64,000 nt of DNA from Vibrio salinus (GCF_021272385.1 NZ_JAJSDZ010000005.1:1116001-1180000), one strand, 5' to 3'. Positions 1 to 9,654 are shown, numbered from the stretch's first letter. Numbers and translations are program-made. Notes: generated by a model not told the origin, from the letters alone.

Positions 1-685
1 CAAGGGTAAAACACCATCAGAAAAGCGCTCACGTTTATCCGTGTATAAAAATAACGTGTTTCATTCTCTTTCTGCCGCAATGCAGGAAATTTTTCCGGTA
101 ACACGGCAGATGGTCGGTGAAGAATGCTTTCAGGCACTCTGCCATCTTTATATAAGCACTGCTCCCCCATCAGGTCCGGTCTTAAGCGAGTATGGCCACC
201 AATTTGCCACTCTTATTGCCAGACAAGCTGAACTGGCTGATTATCCCTATCTTTCAGAACTTGCGGATCTGGAGTACCAGCTTCTCCAGCTCACCAATCA
301 AAAGGAAGCCACGCTCCTGACAGCAGAAGATATCGCAAGCCAACTGGATAATCTGTCCCTTCCACCAGAACAAACTCACTGGCAACTAGCATCAAATGTA
401 CAACTGATTAAATCGGATTATCGTATTGGAACGCTGTACAAATCGATTTCCGGTAACCCTGAATCAGACAAGTCAGTCAACTGGTTTGAAAATGAATGGA
501 TAGTTCTGTGCAAAAACCAGCTGTGGGGAACATTCTATACTGTCAGTCACAATGAATGGATTGTCCTAAAAACACTTCAACAAGGCGAAATACTTTCGCA
601 AGCAACAGAACATTTACCACAGGAAGAATGGATACCAACGTTTCAAAGTATCATCCAGAAACCACTTTTTGTCTCAATTCAATGA
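1..685 (+). CDS. HvfC/BufC-like protein (DUF2063), 5' end outside window
   Basis: The reading frame is open from base 2 to the TGA at 683-685, so the gene is cut by the left edge; the first possible in-window start (GTG at 41) falls inside the conserved stretch RLSVYKNNVF, which in DUF2063 proteins lies well after the N-terminus. The visible part has the family's N-terminal helical domain (YKNNVFHSL, then FPVTRQMVGEECF, then SEYGHQFATLI and a YLSELADLEY segment) and a C-terminal domain ending near residue 215. DUF2063 proteins (HvfC/BufC) are partners of DUF692/MNIO iron enzymes that modify short Cys-containing peptides linked to copper handling. The stop codon overlaps an ATG of the next frame and the DoxX gene follows at once, as expected for an hvf/buf operon. 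The precursor peptide and DUF692 gene would lie left of the window. Family assignment is firm; the substrate is inferred. Confidence 0.85.
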   Translation, partial: KGKTPSEKRSRLSVYKNNVFHSLSAAMQEIFPVTRQMVGEECFQALCHLYISTAPPSGPVLSEYGHQFATLIARQAELADYPYLSELADLEYQLLQLTNQKEATLLTAEDIASQLDNLSLPPEQTHWQLASNVQLIKSDYRIGTLYKSISGNPESDKSVNWFENEWIVLCKNQLWGTFYTVSHNEWIVLKTLQQGEILSQATEHLPQEEWIPTFQSIIQKPLFVSIQ

Positions 686-699
686 GGAGGACTGTCATC

Positions 700-1161
700 A
701 TGATGTTCATACCCCAGCGTTACCAGCCAGCCATCGAATCCTTTGTTCTTTTACTGGGCCGCCTGAGTCTGGCCTGTGTGTTCTGGCTTTCAGGACAGAC
801 AAAAGTGGAAGGATTCAAACTGAATATTATCAATGGGGATTTTTCTTTGGGAATACCGAAAATCAGCGATACCACGTTTTTTCTTTTCGAGCACGAATAC
901 GCACTGCCCATCATTCCGTTTCACATTGCGGCGTACATGGCAACCGCCGCTGAACATCTCTTCCCAATACTGTTGATTCTGGGTCTGTTTACCCGCTTTT
1001 CTGCTTTCTCTCTTGCCATCATGACACTGGTCATTCAGATTTTTGTTTATCCGGATGCCTATGCCACCCACCTGACCTGGTTATCTGTTTGTGGGTTTCT
1101 GATGTTAAAAGGCGCGGGAAACCTCTCTGTTGATGCCAAAATAAAAGGGTCACAAGCGTGA
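700..1161 (+). CDS. DoxX family membrane protein (HvfX-like)
   Basis: A protein of about 153 residues with four predicted membrane helices (around FVLLLGRLSLACVFWLSG, an AAYMATAAEHLFPILLILG segment, a LAIMTLVIQIFVY segment and a C-terminal LTWLSVCGFLML). The GRLxLACVFWLSGxTK N-terminus and AEHLFPILLILGLFTR motif are typical of DoxX. I chose the ATG at 700 because a strong GAGGAGG lies 9-10 bases upstream; longer versions reading back to 556 overlap the DUF2063 gene and are shadows. DoxX-type HvfX proteins are the usual last gene of hvf-type peptide-modification operons; their exact role (membrane redox or copper-peptide handling) is not settled. A terminator hairpin overlaps the stop codon, so this is probably the last gene of the operon. 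Confidence 0.88.
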   Translation: MMFIPQRYQPAIESFVLLLGRLSLACVFWLSGQTKVEGFKLNIINGDFSLGIPKISDTTFFLFEHEYALPIIPFHIAAYMATAAEHLFPILLILGLFTRFSAFSLAIMTLVIQIFVYPDAYATHLTWLSVCGFLMLKGAGNLSVDAKIKGSQA

Positions 1162-1170
1162 CCCTTTTAA
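1143..1170 (+). terminator. Terminator overlapping the DoxX stop codon
   Basis: A perfect 11-bp stem (AAAAGGGTCAC / GTGACCCTTTT) with a 4-base loop, ending in a T run. The TGA of the DoxX gene sits inside the hairpin. It is symmetrical enough to serve convergent parC transcription as well (A-run on the other side). Confidence 0.85.
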
Positions 1171-1198
1171 GTTCAGAACAAAACCTCAACGCCATGAT

Positions 1199-3478
1199 TT
1201 ATGACGATGACTGGTCGGTCTCCGGTTTCTCAACCTGCTCAATATCAATTGTTGTCACTCTTTGCAGACCTCTTGGCAACAAGCCACCACGACGACCACG
1301 TTCTCCCCGGTAATTATCTAAGTCATTAGATTTCAGACAAAGCTTCCGTTTCCCTGCAAACAATGTAACTGACGCTCCCTGAGGAACTGCTACCAGATGA
1401 GACACAATTTCATCACGGGCTTTTGCCTTCGCTGACGGAATGTTAATAATTTTGTTGCCTTTCCCTTTACTTAACTGAGGCAGCTCACTCAGCGGGAACA
1501 GCAACATCCGCCCCTGACTGGTAATAGCCATGACTTCGTCGGATTCGAGATCATTAATGGAGGTAGGTTCAAGAAGCTCCGCGTTAGCCGGTAAATTTAC
1601 TAACGCCTTTCCGCTCCGGTTTTTCGACAAAAAGTCTGCCCCTTTGCATATAAAGCCATAACCGGCATCAGAACCAACCAACCACAATTCCTCATCTTCA
1701 CCCATAATGACTTTTTTCACCTGAGTGCCTTCGGAGATATTCAAACGTCCGGTAATCGGTTCTCCCTGACTTCGGGCTGAAGGCAGCGTATGCGATTCAA
1801 GTGAATAACAACGTCCGTCACTGCCAAAGAATATCGCCTGCTGATTGCTCCGGCCACATGCATGAGCCAGATACTTATCACCGGATTTGTAATTCAGCCC
1901 GGCGCAATCGACATCATGACCTTTCGCATGACGAATCCAGCCTTTATCAGAAAGGACAACCGTAATGGCTTCACTCGGGATGAGATCCCTCTCCGTCAGA
2001 GCCCGTGCTTCAGCTCTTTCAACTAAGGGCGAACGACGTTCATCACCATATTTTTCTGCGTCAGCCTGAATTTCTTTTTTGATCAACGTATTCAGACGTC
2101 GTTCAGAACCGAGTAACTGCTCCAGTTTCTTACGTTCCTGTTCAAGCTCATCCTGTTCACCCCGGATTTTCATCTCTTCGAGTTTAGCCAGATGACGTAA
2201 CTTAGTATCTAAAATAGCATCAGCCTGAATATCAGTCAGTTCGAAGCGCTTCATTAATTCGGCTTTAGGATCCTCTTCATTACGAATGATCTCTATTACT
2301 TCATCAATATTTAGATAAGCAACCAGCAAACCTTCTAATATATGCAGTCTGGCAAGTATTTTATCTAAGCGATGTTGTAGACGACGACGAACAGTAGAAC
2401 GTCTGAATTGAATCCATTCGGAAAGAATCTCAACCAGACCTTTCACCTGAGGACGGTTATCCAGCCCAATCATATTCAGGTTGACACGGTAATTCCTCTC
2501 CAAATCCGTCGAAGCGAACAAATGGTTCATCAGAACATCGCAATCAATACGGTTAGAACGTGGCACAATAACAATACGGGTTGGATTTTCATGATCGGAT
2601 TCATCACGTAAATCTTCAACCATTGGCAGTTTTTTCGCCCGCATCTGACTGGCTATCTGCTCAAGCAGCTTGGCTCCGGACACCTGATGTGGCAGTGCCG
2701 TAATCACAATATCGCCGGACTCTTTGTGCCAGGTTGCTCTCATCTTCACTGAACCGCGCCCGGTCCGGTACATTTTTTCCAGATCAGCGCGTGGCGAGAT
2801 AATTTCAGCTTCGGTCGGATAATCAGGCCCCTGAACGTATTCCATGACATCATGAATGGTAGCTTTCGGATTATCAATCAGGTGAACGGCTGCATTGGCT
2901 ACTTCACGAACATTATGAGGCGGGATATCTGTCGCCATACCCACAGCAATACCGGTAACACCATTCAGCAAAATATGAGGAAGCCGGGCTGGTAGCATTA
3001 GCGGCTCTTTCATTGTGCCATCAAAGTTAGGTTGCCACTCAACCGTTCCCTGGCCTAACTCACTCAGTAATACTTCGGAAAATTTCGATAATTTGGCTTC
3101 GGTATACCGCATCGCAGCGAATGACTTAGGATCATCCGGAGCCCCCCAGTTACCCTGCCCGTCCACAAGCGGATAACGATACGAAAAGGGTTGAGCCATC
3201 AGCACCATCGCTTCGTAGCATGCAGAATCGCCATGAGGATGATATTTACCAAGCACATCGCCAACGGTACGCGCTGATTTCTTGTATTTTGCCGCTGCAG
3301 ACAAACCAAGTTCAGACATGGCATAAATAATACGCCGCTGAACGGGTTTCAATCCATCACCAATATAAGGAAGAGCCCGGTCCATGATGACATACATGGA
3401 ATAATTCAGATAAGCTTCTTCTGTAAATTTACGAAGTGGTAACTGTTCCACTCCATCAAAATTAATCTCACTCGTCAT
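1199..3478 (-). CDS. parC: DNA topoisomerase IV subunit A
   Basis: The 759-residue ParC protein, the DNA breaking/rejoining subunit that with ParE unlinks replicated chromosomes. Catalytic tyrosine Y125 is seen in [10 protein letters not shown]. The quinolone-resistance region reads [15 protein letters not shown], with Ser85 and Glu89 (equivalent to E. coli S80/E84), that is, the susceptible-type residues. The winged-helix segment ([20 protein letters not shown]) and the C-terminal beta-pinwheel region follow in the usual order; length is close to the E. coli protein (752). The ATG lies 3 bases after the parE stop, with an AGAGGTG ribosome site inside the end of parE, so parE-parC are translationally coupled. 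Confidence 0.98.
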   Translation of the reverse strand: MTSEINFDGVEQLPLRKFTEEAYLNYSMYVIMDRALPYIGDGLKPVQRRIIYAMSELGLSAAAKYKKSARTVGDVLGKYHPHGDSACYEAMVLMAQPFSYRYPLVDGQGNWGAPDDPKSFAAMRYTEAKLSKFSEVLLSELGQGTVEWQPNFDGTMKEPLMLPARLPHILLNGVTGIAVGMATDIPPHNVREVANAAVHLIDNPKATIHDVMEYVQGPDYPTEAEIISPRADLEKMYRTGRGSVKMRATWHKESGDIVITALPHQVSGAKLLEQIASQMRAKKLPMVEDLRDESDHENPTRIVIVPRSNRIDCDVLMNHLFASTDLERNYRVNLNMIGLDNRPQVKGLVEILSEWIQFRRSTVRRRLQHRLDKILARLHILEGLLVAYLNIDEVIEIIRNEEDPKAELMKRFELTDIQADAILDTKLRHLAKLEEMKIRGEQDELEQERKKLEQLLGSERRLNTLIKKEIQADAEKYGDERRSPLVERAEARALTERDLIPSEAITVVLSDKGWIRHAKGHDVDCAGLNYKSGDKYLAHACGRSNQQAIFFGSDGRCYSLESHTLPSARSQGEPITGRLNISEGTQVKKVIMGEDEELWLVGSDAGYGFICKGADFLSKNRSGKALVNLPANAELLEPTSINDLESDEVMAITSQGRMLLFPLSELPQLSKGKGNKIINIPSAKAKARDEIVSHLVAVPQGASVTLFAGKRKLCLKSNDLDNYRGERGRRGGLLPRGLQRVTTIDIEQVEKPETDQSSS

Positions 3479-3481
3479 GCA

Positions 3482-5362
3482 TTACACCTCTGCCAGATCG
3501 CCATTGCTCTGCAGCCATGAACGTCTGTCATCTGCACGTTTTTTACCTAAAAGCATATCCATCATTTCTGTTGTTGCTTCAGTATCATCGATCGTCAGCT
3601 GAACCAGCCGGCGGGTATTGGGGTCCATCGTGGTTTCACGCAACTGAAGCGGATTCATTTCCCCCAGACCTTTGAATCGTTGTACGTTAATCTTCGCCTT
3701 TTTCTTACTGAGTCTCTCTAATACAGATGCTTTTTCGGCTTCATCAAGGGCATAATGCACTTCTTTTCCACAGTCAATACGGAAAAGAGGCGGCATCGCC
3801 ACATAAACATGACCACCTTCAACCAGCTTACGGAAATGCTTGGTAAACAGAGCACAGAGAAGCGTCGCGATATGAAGCCCATCAGAGTCAGCATCAGCCA
3901 GAATACACACTTTACCATAACGAAGATTATCCAGTTTATCGGTATCAGGATCGATACCCAACGCCACTGAAATATCATGAACTTCCTGAGAAGCCAGAAC
4001 CTGATCCGCAGCCACTTCCCAGGTATTCAGAATCTTACCTCTAAGCGGCATAATAGCCTGAAACTCACGATCCCTGGCCTGTTTGGCACTACCACCGGCC
4101 GAATCCCCTTCCACCAGAAATAATTCTGTGCGGGACAGATCCTGAACGGTACAGTCGGTTAACTTGCCGGGTAAAGCGGGACCTGATGCCACTTTTTTAC
4201 GTACCACTTTTTTGCTGGCACGCATGCGCCGGTGAGCATTGGCAATACAAACTTCCGCCAATAATTCTGCCTGTTGAGGTCGTTCATTAAGCCATAAACT
4301 GAATGAATCTTTTACCACTCCTGAAACAAAGCCGGCAGTCTGACGGGATGACAGTCTCTCTTTTGTTTGCCCGGCGAACTGAGGGTCCTGCATTTTTATG
4401 GAAAGAATGTAAGAACAACGCTCAAAAACATCATCACCGGTAAGCTTCACTCCCCGGGGCAATAAATTGCGAAATTCACAGAACTCGCGCATGGCTTCCA
4501 GTAAGCCCTGTCTCAAACCATTGACATGCGTTCCTCCCTGAGGAGTAGGAATCAGGTTGACGTAACTTTCCGTTAATAAATCACCACCTTCCGGTAGCCA
4601 GGTTACCGCCCAGGTTGCGGTATCTGTGTCGCCTGAAAAATCGCCAGTGAATGGATCTTCCGGTAATAACGTAAACCCTTTAACACCTTCGATCAGATAA
4701 TCTTTCAGACCATCTTCATAGAACCAGCGATAGTCTTTATTATTGACCTTATCTTCGAAAATAACTTCGAGACCGGGACACAGAACCGCTTTCGCTCTTA
4801 AATTGGTAATCAAACGGGAAACAGAAAAATTAGCGGAATCAAAATATTTGGCTTCCGGCCAAAAATGCACACTGGTACCACGATTACGTTTGCCACAGGT
4901 TCCGGTCACGGTTAAGTCCGAAACCTTATCACCCTGTTCAAACGCAATATCATAAACATTTCCATCCCGGCGAACGGTTACTTCAACGCGTTTGGATAAA
5001 GCGTTAACAACAGAAATACCCACACCATGTAAACCACCGGAAAACTGATAACTCTTATTGGAAAACTTACCCCCTGCATGCAATTTACATAGGATCAGTT
5101 CAACACCGGAAACTTTTTCTTCCGGGTGAATATCTACGGGCATTCCCCGTCCATCATCCGTTACTTCTAAGGACTGATCACTATGAAGAATGACCTTCAC
5201 CTTTGTGGCATACCCGGCTAACGCTTCATCGACACTGTTATCGATCACTTCCTGGCCTAGATGGTTAGGTCGGGTTGTATCGGTATACATTCCAGGTCGT
5301 CGGCGTACAGGCTCTAAACCATTAAGAACCTCAATGGCTCCTGCGTTATATTGTTCACTCAT
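3482..5362 (-). CDS. parE: DNA topoisomerase IV subunit B
   Basis: The ATPase subunit of topoisomerase IV, 626 residues. GHKL ATP-binding motifs appear in order: EVIDNSVDEA (catalytic Glu38, Asn42), DDGRGMPVD (69-77) and GGLHGVGISVVNALS near 115. The TOPRIM domain shows LFLVEGDSAGGSA near 415 and DADSDGLHI near 495, which bind the Mg2+ used for DNA cleavage. The length and the DGLHI and PLRGKILN motifs distinguish it from GyrB, which has an insertion. It is the promoter-proximal gene of the parE-parC pair; 205 bases separate it from yqiA, so it may have its own promoter. Confidence 0.98.
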   Translation of the reverse strand: MSEQYNAGAIEVLNGLEPVRRRPGMYTDTTRPNHLGQEVIDNSVDEALAGYATKVKVILHSDQSLEVTDDGRGMPVDIHPEEKVSGVELILCKLHAGGKFSNKSYQFSGGLHGVGISVVNALSKRVEVTVRRDGNVYDIAFEQGDKVSDLTVTGTCGKRNRGTSVHFWPEAKYFDSANFSVSRLITNLRAKAVLCPGLEVIFEDKVNNKDYRWFYEDGLKDYLIEGVKGFTLLPEDPFTGDFSGDTDTATWAVTWLPEGGDLLTESYVNLIPTPQGGTHVNGLRQGLLEAMREFCEFRNLLPRGVKLTGDDVFERCSYILSIKMQDPQFAGQTKERLSSRQTAGFVSGVVKDSFSLWLNERPQQAELLAEVCIANAHRRMRASKKVVRKKVASGPALPGKLTDCTVQDLSRTELFLVEGDSAGGSAKQARDREFQAIMPLRGKILNTWEVAADQVLASQEVHDISVALGIDPDTDKLDNLRYGKVCILADADSDGLHIATLLCALFTKHFRKLVEGGHVYVAMPPLFRIDCGKEVHYALDEAEKASVLERLSKKKAKINVQRFKGLGEMNPLQLRETTMDPNTRRLVQLTIDDTEATTEMMDMLLGKKRADDRRSWLQSNGDLAEV

Positions 5363-5481
5363 AGTTTGGAATACTTATCTCAATCAATGATCAAAATGGT
5401 CTGGTTTATTGATTTCATGGCCCAGAAAAACCAAATAAGTCGTAATCTTATATTCTTTATCGTGAAATCATAAAAGAAACA

Positions 5482-5510
5482 TACTTATTGACAGGCAGTC
5501 TTCTGTCAAG
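5482..5510 (-). promoter_or_regulatory. Possible parE promoter / inverted repeat
   Basis: In the 205-bp yqiA-parE spacer the minus strand carries a perfect TTGACA (5509-5504), with a weak -10 (AAGTAT) 17 bases on. TTGACAG and CTGTCAA form a 7-bp inverted repeat at 5488-5509. The -10 matches only three of six bases, so this is tentative. Confidence 0.3.
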
Positions 5511-5567
5511 TTTTGCGAAGAGGTTTGAAACATTTATGAATATAAAAAATGCCGGAAAACAGACATC

Positions 5568-6155
5568 TCATAACTTAAGAAAATCGATAATATCCGCAGC
5601 ATAGCGTTCAAAATTGACAAAACTATGATCACCACCTTCTTCCACAGTGCATTGAGAATGCCCGAATTTGGAAACAGCCTGCCGGTAGTCTAACACTTCA
5701 TCGCCTTTTTGTTGTAACAACCAGAAATCATCAGGAGAGGTTAGTTCAGGAATATCAAGTTTTCTTAACTCATTAATATGCTTATCTTTAAGAACATAGC
5801 GTTCATGCGTATAAGGATTTTCCTGTTCACCCAGATAGTCATTCAATAATTCATAGGGTTTCACTGCCGGATTTACCACAACCGCACGACAATGAAACTG
5901 GCTGTTAATCCATATCGCCAGATACCCCCCCAGAGAGCTTCCGATAACACCAATCCGGTACTGGGAAGCATATTGAGAAAACAACGCCTGAAGTTCATTG
6001 GCAGCCTGTTCAGGGAAAGAAGGTAACTGCGGTACCAGTACCTTAACGTCAGGCCGGTACTGTTGGCAATACTGAGCCATCACCCGGGCTTTATGTGAAA
6101 GAGGGGAACTATTAAAACCGTGTAAATAAATAAGCAACGAAGGCCGGTCGCACAT
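5568..6155 (-). CDS. yqiA: YqiA family esterase (alpha/beta hydrolase, UPF0227)
   Basis: An alpha/beta-hydrolase of about 195 residues. The YLHGFNSSPLSHKA N-terminus, the nucleophile elbow GSSLGGYLA and the C-terminal GGDHSF (catalytic His) are the YqiA signature; E. coli YqiA is an esterase acting on short acyl and palmitoyl-CoA esters. The frame could extend to an ATG at 6203, but that would overlap cpdA by 47 bases; the ATG at 6155, one base after the cpdA stop, gives MCDRPSLLIYLHGF, matching the short N-terminus of the family. Encoded between cpdA and parE as in enterobacteria, although the physiological substrate is unknown. Confidence 0.93.
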   Translation of the reverse strand: MCDRPSLLIYLHGFNSSPLSHKARVMAQYCQQYRPDVKVLVPQLPSFPEQAANELQALFSQYASQYRIGVIGSSLGGYLAIWINSQFHCRAVVVNPAVKPYELLNDYLGEQENPYTHERYVLKDKHINELRKLDIPELTSPDDFWLLQQKGDEVLDYRQAVSKFGHSQCTVEEGGDHSFVNFERYAADIIDFLKL

Positions 6156-6156
6156 A

Positions 6157-6990
6157 TCAGTAACCGCCGGCATAAAAATCCGGTTGAAACTGACCGTTTG
6201 CAAGACGTTTGACTTCCGTTTCTATTGAGCCATCATCAAAAAGGCGAAACTCCCGCCACCCCGGTGACAACAGATCCAAAGCAAAATCATCACTCTCAGG
6301 TTTAAACTGGACACAGGTAGACGGTGTTGCAATAACCCGTATACCATCAACAATCTTATCCATATTCTGATGAACGTGACCACAAACCACCGCTTTCACC
6401 GCATGTTTGTGTTTTGCCACAACCTGCCAGAAGTTATGGTTCTCTTTTAGTGCATGTTGATCCAACCAGGCACTACCCACAAATACCGGATGGTGGTGCA
6501 TTAACACAAGTGCATGTTTTTCCGGATACTCACTCAGTAACCGGTCAAGTAACGTCAACTGCTCTGGCTTAAGATGACCATGGGGAACACCTTCAACCTG
6601 AGAATCGAGAAGAATGATCTGCCAGGAATCCCCAGCCAGAATATGAGGCACACATTTGATTTGCGGTGCTGGTAATGCTGATGCCATATTCCGGCGGTAA
6701 TCGTGATTTCCCGGTAACCAAAAACACGTTTTTTTTAATGGTTTAATTCCTTGAATAAACTTTTGATAAGACTCCTGAGTGTGATCCTGCGAAATATCAC
6801 CTGTTGCAAGAATTGCACTAAAATCAATCGGCTTTTCTAAAATTGCCTCCACAACAGCAGCAAAACTTTCGGTCGTATTCACGCCCAATAAACTACCGTC
6901 ATCGTCAACAAAGAGATGTGTGTCGGTTATCTGTAGTAGTTTTATGCAGTTATTCTTCTCTGCCTCTATAGAAATGCTGTCTGACATCAA
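6157..6990 (-). CDS. cpdA: 3',5'-cyclic-AMP phosphodiesterase
   Basis: CpdA hydrolyses cAMP to AMP and so lowers CRP signalling. The class III metallophosphoesterase residues are all present: D23 and H25 (ITDTHLF), D65 (GDISQDH), N95-H96 (GNHDYRR), the H165-H167 run (MHHHPV) and the CGHVHQ pair H205/H207. Length (277) matches E. coli CpdA (275). A second Met follows the first; either could start. It is the middle gene of nudF-yqiB-cpdA-yqiA, 22 bases after yqiB and one base before yqiA, so the four genes are probably one transcript. Confidence 0.97.
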   Translation of the reverse strand: MMSDSISIEAEKNNCIKLLQITDTHLFVDDDGSLLGVNTTESFAAVVEAILEKPIDFSAILATGDISQDHTQESYQKFIQGIKPLKKTCFWLPGNHDYRRNMASALPAPQIKCVPHILAGDSWQIILLDSQVEGVPHGHLKPEQLTLLDRLLSEYPEKHALVLMHHHPVFVGSAWLDQHALKENHNFWQVVAKHKHAVKAVVCGHVHQNMDKIVDGIRVIATPSTCVQFKPESDDFALDLLSPGWREFRLFDDGSIETEVKRLANGQFQPDFYAGGY

Positions 6991-7012
6991 CTGTCCTACT
7001 AAAATTCAATCA

Positions 7013-7444
7013 CTACCCAACATTAATCGGTGTTCGACTAATTCCGTGCTTTAAGCAGAATGTAAGCCAATCACCCAGAAAACGGTTCAATTGAGCTTTT
7101 TCATCTTTCTGCGCCATTCTGTTATTAGGATATTCGTATTTTGCCCTAACCTGATGAAGTTGCTCCGCTTTACACACTTCAGCAACCCGAGCATCATGGT
7201 ATAGTCTGACAGACATTGTAGGCAATGGAAAAACAGAAAATTCATCACTTTGACAGATTGTGACTAAAGTTGTGTATTTAGTCACTTCTTCTATTTGTAA
7301 CTGATACATCATTGCAGCCGCTTCGTAACACCTGACATCATCCTTACTTGGACGTGAAGGCAGTAACGCATTCAGCTTTGCATAATTGGTTTCATACACA
7401 CGCATCAATTCCTGAAGATCAACGTGATACGGCTTCTGTATCAT
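7013..7444 (-). CDS. yqiB: DUF1249 family protein YqiB
   Basis: A small protein (143 residues) of the DUF1249 family, always found in this nudF-cpdA context; no biochemical function is established. Recognised from the N-terminus MIQKPYHVDLQELMRVYETNYAKLNALLP (E. coli YqiB has the same pattern of DLxxLMRxxExNxxxLxxLLP) and the central Y/VVxxxxYTTLVTIxQ-like segment. The start at 7444 is preferred over 7456 because its ATG overlaps the nudF TGA as ATGA and gives the usual family length. Confidence 0.92.
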   Translation of the reverse strand: MIQKPYHVDLQELMRVYETNYAKLNALLPSRPSKDDVRCYEAAAMMYQLQIEEVTKYTTLVTICQSDEFSVFPLPTMSVRLYHDARVAEVCKAEQLHQVRAKYEYPNNRMAQKDEKAQLNRFLGDWLTFCLKHGISRTPINVG

Positions 7445-8073
7445 GATTCCTGCCATCTATCCTTTAATTCATTTCTGTTTAATTCGAGCCATTGTAAAGC
7501 AATAATTGATGCCCCGTTTTCAATTTTTCCATTTTTGACGAGTTCGTAGGCTTCCTCACGAGACATAATGTGAACTTTGATATCCTCACCTTCCTCATCC
7601 AGACCGTGGATGCCACCCGCTTTTGATGAATCCACTTCACCAACAAAAACATCCAGCATTTCATTACAACCACCGGATGATGGATAATATGCCGTAATTT
7701 TTTCGACGCGTTTCACATCAAGCCCGGCTTCTTCGAAGGCTTCACGCCTCACCACATCTTCCGGCGATTCGTCTTTATCAATAATACCTGCGACAATTTC
7801 AAGCTGCCAGGGGTGAGGATGCTCTAACGCGCCTACCCGGATCTGTTCAATAAGAACCACATTATCAGTCATCGGATCATAAGGGATCATTGCTGATGCC
7901 CTGGTTCTGACAAACATTTCTCTTTCCAGGACATCGCTCCAGTCACCACTGAATTTTTTATGCTTAAAGCGATACTTAATCATTTTGAAAAAACCAGAGA
8001 ACAATGTTTCTTTATTCAGAATTTCAATATCTTTTTTTGAAAACACATCGAAACTTTTATCCGATTGTTGCAT
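7441..8073 (-). CDS. nudF: ADP-ribose pyrophosphatase (Nudix)
   Basis: NudF cleaves ADP-ribose to AMP and ribose 5-phosphate. The Nudix box (G-x5-E-x7-REUxEExGU) is complete at residues 96-118 from the chosen start: GIIDKDE then RREAFEEAGL. The upstream EIVAGI and the C-terminal LEEGEDI-like pattern (HGLDEEGEDIKV) fit the ADP-ribose subfamily, as does the 210-residue length. The ATG at 8073 is chosen because AAGGAGAG lies 6-7 bases upstream; the longer frame to 8109 lacks this. The gene is the first of nudF-yqiB-cpdA-yqiA and diverges from tolC, an arrangement shared with enterobacteria. Confidence 0.96.
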   Translation of the reverse strand: MQQSDKSFDVFSKKDIEILNKETLFSGFFKMIKYRFKHKKFSGDWSDVLEREMFVRTRASAMIPYDPMTDNVVLIEQIRVGALEHPHPWQLEIVAGIIDKDESPEDVVRREAFEEAGLDVKRVEKITAYYPSSGGCNEMLDVFVGEVDSSKAGGIHGLDEEGEDIKVHIMSREEAYELVKNGKIENGASIIALQWLELNRNELKDRWQES

Positions 8074-8138
8074 CCTATCTCTCCTTAAACAGGCGGAAGA
8101 TCTAATCACGTCTTTGTCTTTTCGCCAAGGGTTTATTC

Positions 8139-8169
8139 AACTTTTTTTATAAAATTTATAAAAAAAGTT
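8139..8169. repeat. 31-bp perfect AT-rich palindrome between nudF and tolC
   Basis: AACTTTTTTTATAAA, one central A, then its exact reverse complement. It sits 66 bases upstream of nudF and 137 upstream of tolC, between two divergent genes, where a terminator is not expected; an operator or promoter-region element is more likely. Confidence 0.75.
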
Positions 8170-8305
8170 AAAACACATTTTAATGTGCTTATTCATTAGA
8201 AGCATAATTTAAAAAATAATTTCACTCTTTTGAGTAAATAGCATACAGTTTCTATGAACTCAGTCAGTAATAAGTGAATTTTCCGACACTGCAGGTAAAT
8301 ATCAA

Positions 8306-9622
8306 ATGAAAAAACTGCTTCCCATCCTTATCAGCTTTACTTTAGGTGGTCTTTGTTTTAGTACATGGGCTGATACGCTATCAGATATCTACAATGAAGC
8401 AAAACAAAATGACCCACAGTTACTAAAAGCAGAAGCACAAAAAGAAGCGGCATTCGAAGCAATTAATTCCACCAGAGCGAATTTGTTACCACAAATAGAC
8501 CTTTCTGCCGGATACAATGTTACCCGCTTTGACAATTATAATGCCGGAGACAGTAATAGAGTAACCGCTGGCGCCTCTTTAACTCAGATTTTATACAACC
8601 GTGCCAGCTGGGTTAATTTAGAAACCGCAGAGAAAAAAGCTCGTGAAGTGGATGCACAATATGCCGCTTCCCAGCAGGATCTGATCCTCCGGGTAGCAAA
8701 GGCATTCTTTGAAGTACTAAGAGCCAAAGACAATCTGGTTTTTGTCAGAGCCGAAAAAGCAGCAGTTGGACGTCAACTGGAGCAAACCAAACAACGATTC
8801 GACGTCGGTCTGTCGGCCATTACCGACGTACACGATGCTCAGGCTCAGTATGATAGTGTTCTTGCCAGTGAAGTTCTGGCTGAAAATGATGTTATTAACA
8901 GCTATGAATCCATCCGGGAAATCACCGGAATGGAACACAAAAACCTGAGTCCACTGGATACAAAACGTTTCTCAGCCGGGAAAATAAGCCAGAGTATCGA
9001 TGCTCTCCTAAAAGAGGCTCAGAAAAAGAATTTATCATTGTTAAGCTCAAGAATTGAACTGGATATTGCCAGAGACAATATTCGCTTAGCCAGCTCAGGA
9101 CACCTGCCTACTTTGTCCTTAAGTGCCGGATACGATTATTACGATGAACATGAAGATGATAATTCATTGTCCTCTTACTATGATCCGGATCACTCAGCCA
9201 ATATTGGAATCAATCTGTCCATACCACTGTATCATGGTGGCAAAGTAGTCTCTGAAACCAAACAGGCCAAATTCGCTTTTTCAGAAGCCAGCCAGACACT
9301 AGAACAAACTTACCGCAGTGTGGTTAAAAATGTCCGTGCTTACGCCAACAATATAAATGCCTCTATCGGTGCCATCCGGGCTTATCACCAATCGGTTATC
9401 TCTGCACAATCGGCTTTGGATGCGACAGAAGCAGGCTTTGAAGTCGGAACCCGGACCATTGTGGATGTACTGGATGCAACCCGGCGTCTTTACGACTCAA
9501 ACAAAAGTCTTTCTAATGCCCGTTACGACTATATTCTGGCGCGCCTGAATCTGAAAGCAGCGGTCGGAACGCTCAGTGAGCAGGATATTCTTGAAATCAA
9601 TGCCGGATTAAAAAAACAGTAA
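8306..9622 (+). CDS. tolC: Outer-membrane efflux/export channel TolC
   Basis: The trimeric outer-membrane duct used by RND/ABC/MFS efflux pumps and type I secretion. A signal peptide (MKKLLPILISFTLGGLCFSTWA, cleavage before DTL) is followed by DIYNEAKQNDPQLLKA, the typical TolC N-terminus, and two homologous halves each with coiled-coil helices and a strand pair: RFDVGLSAITDVHDAQAQYD in the first half and FEVGTRTIVDVLDATRRLYD in the second. At 438 residues it lacks most of the C-terminal tail of the E. coli protein (493). It is monocistronic, divergent from nudF, and ends at a bidirectional terminator. Confidence 0.97.
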   Translation: MKKLLPILISFTLGGLCFSTWADTLSDIYNEAKQNDPQLLKAEAQKEAAFEAINSTRANLLPQIDLSAGYNVTRFDNYNAGDSNRVTAGASLTQILYNRASWVNLETAEKKAREVDAQYAASQQDLILRVAKAFFEVLRAKDNLVFVRAEKAAVGRQLEQTKQRFDVGLSAITDVHDAQAQYDSVLASEVLAENDVINSYESIREITGMEHKNLSPLDTKRFSAGKISQSIDALLKEAQKKNLSLLSSRIELDIARDNIRLASSGHLPTLSLSAGYDYYDEHEDDNSLSSYYDPDHSANIGINLSIPLYHGGKVVSETKQAKFAFSEASQTLEQTYRSVVKNVRAYANNINASIGAIRAYHQSVISAQSALDATEAGFEVGTRTIVDVLDATRRLYDSNKSLSNARYDYILARLNLKAAVGTLSEQDILEINAGLKKQ

Positions 9623-9654
9623 ACAATTAACTGTCTATTGTTTGAATTCCATAA

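Noticed and set aside
556..699. N-terminal extension of the DoxX gene
   Set aside because: It overlaps the DUF2063 coding region out of frame; GAGGAGG before the ATG at 700 decides the start.
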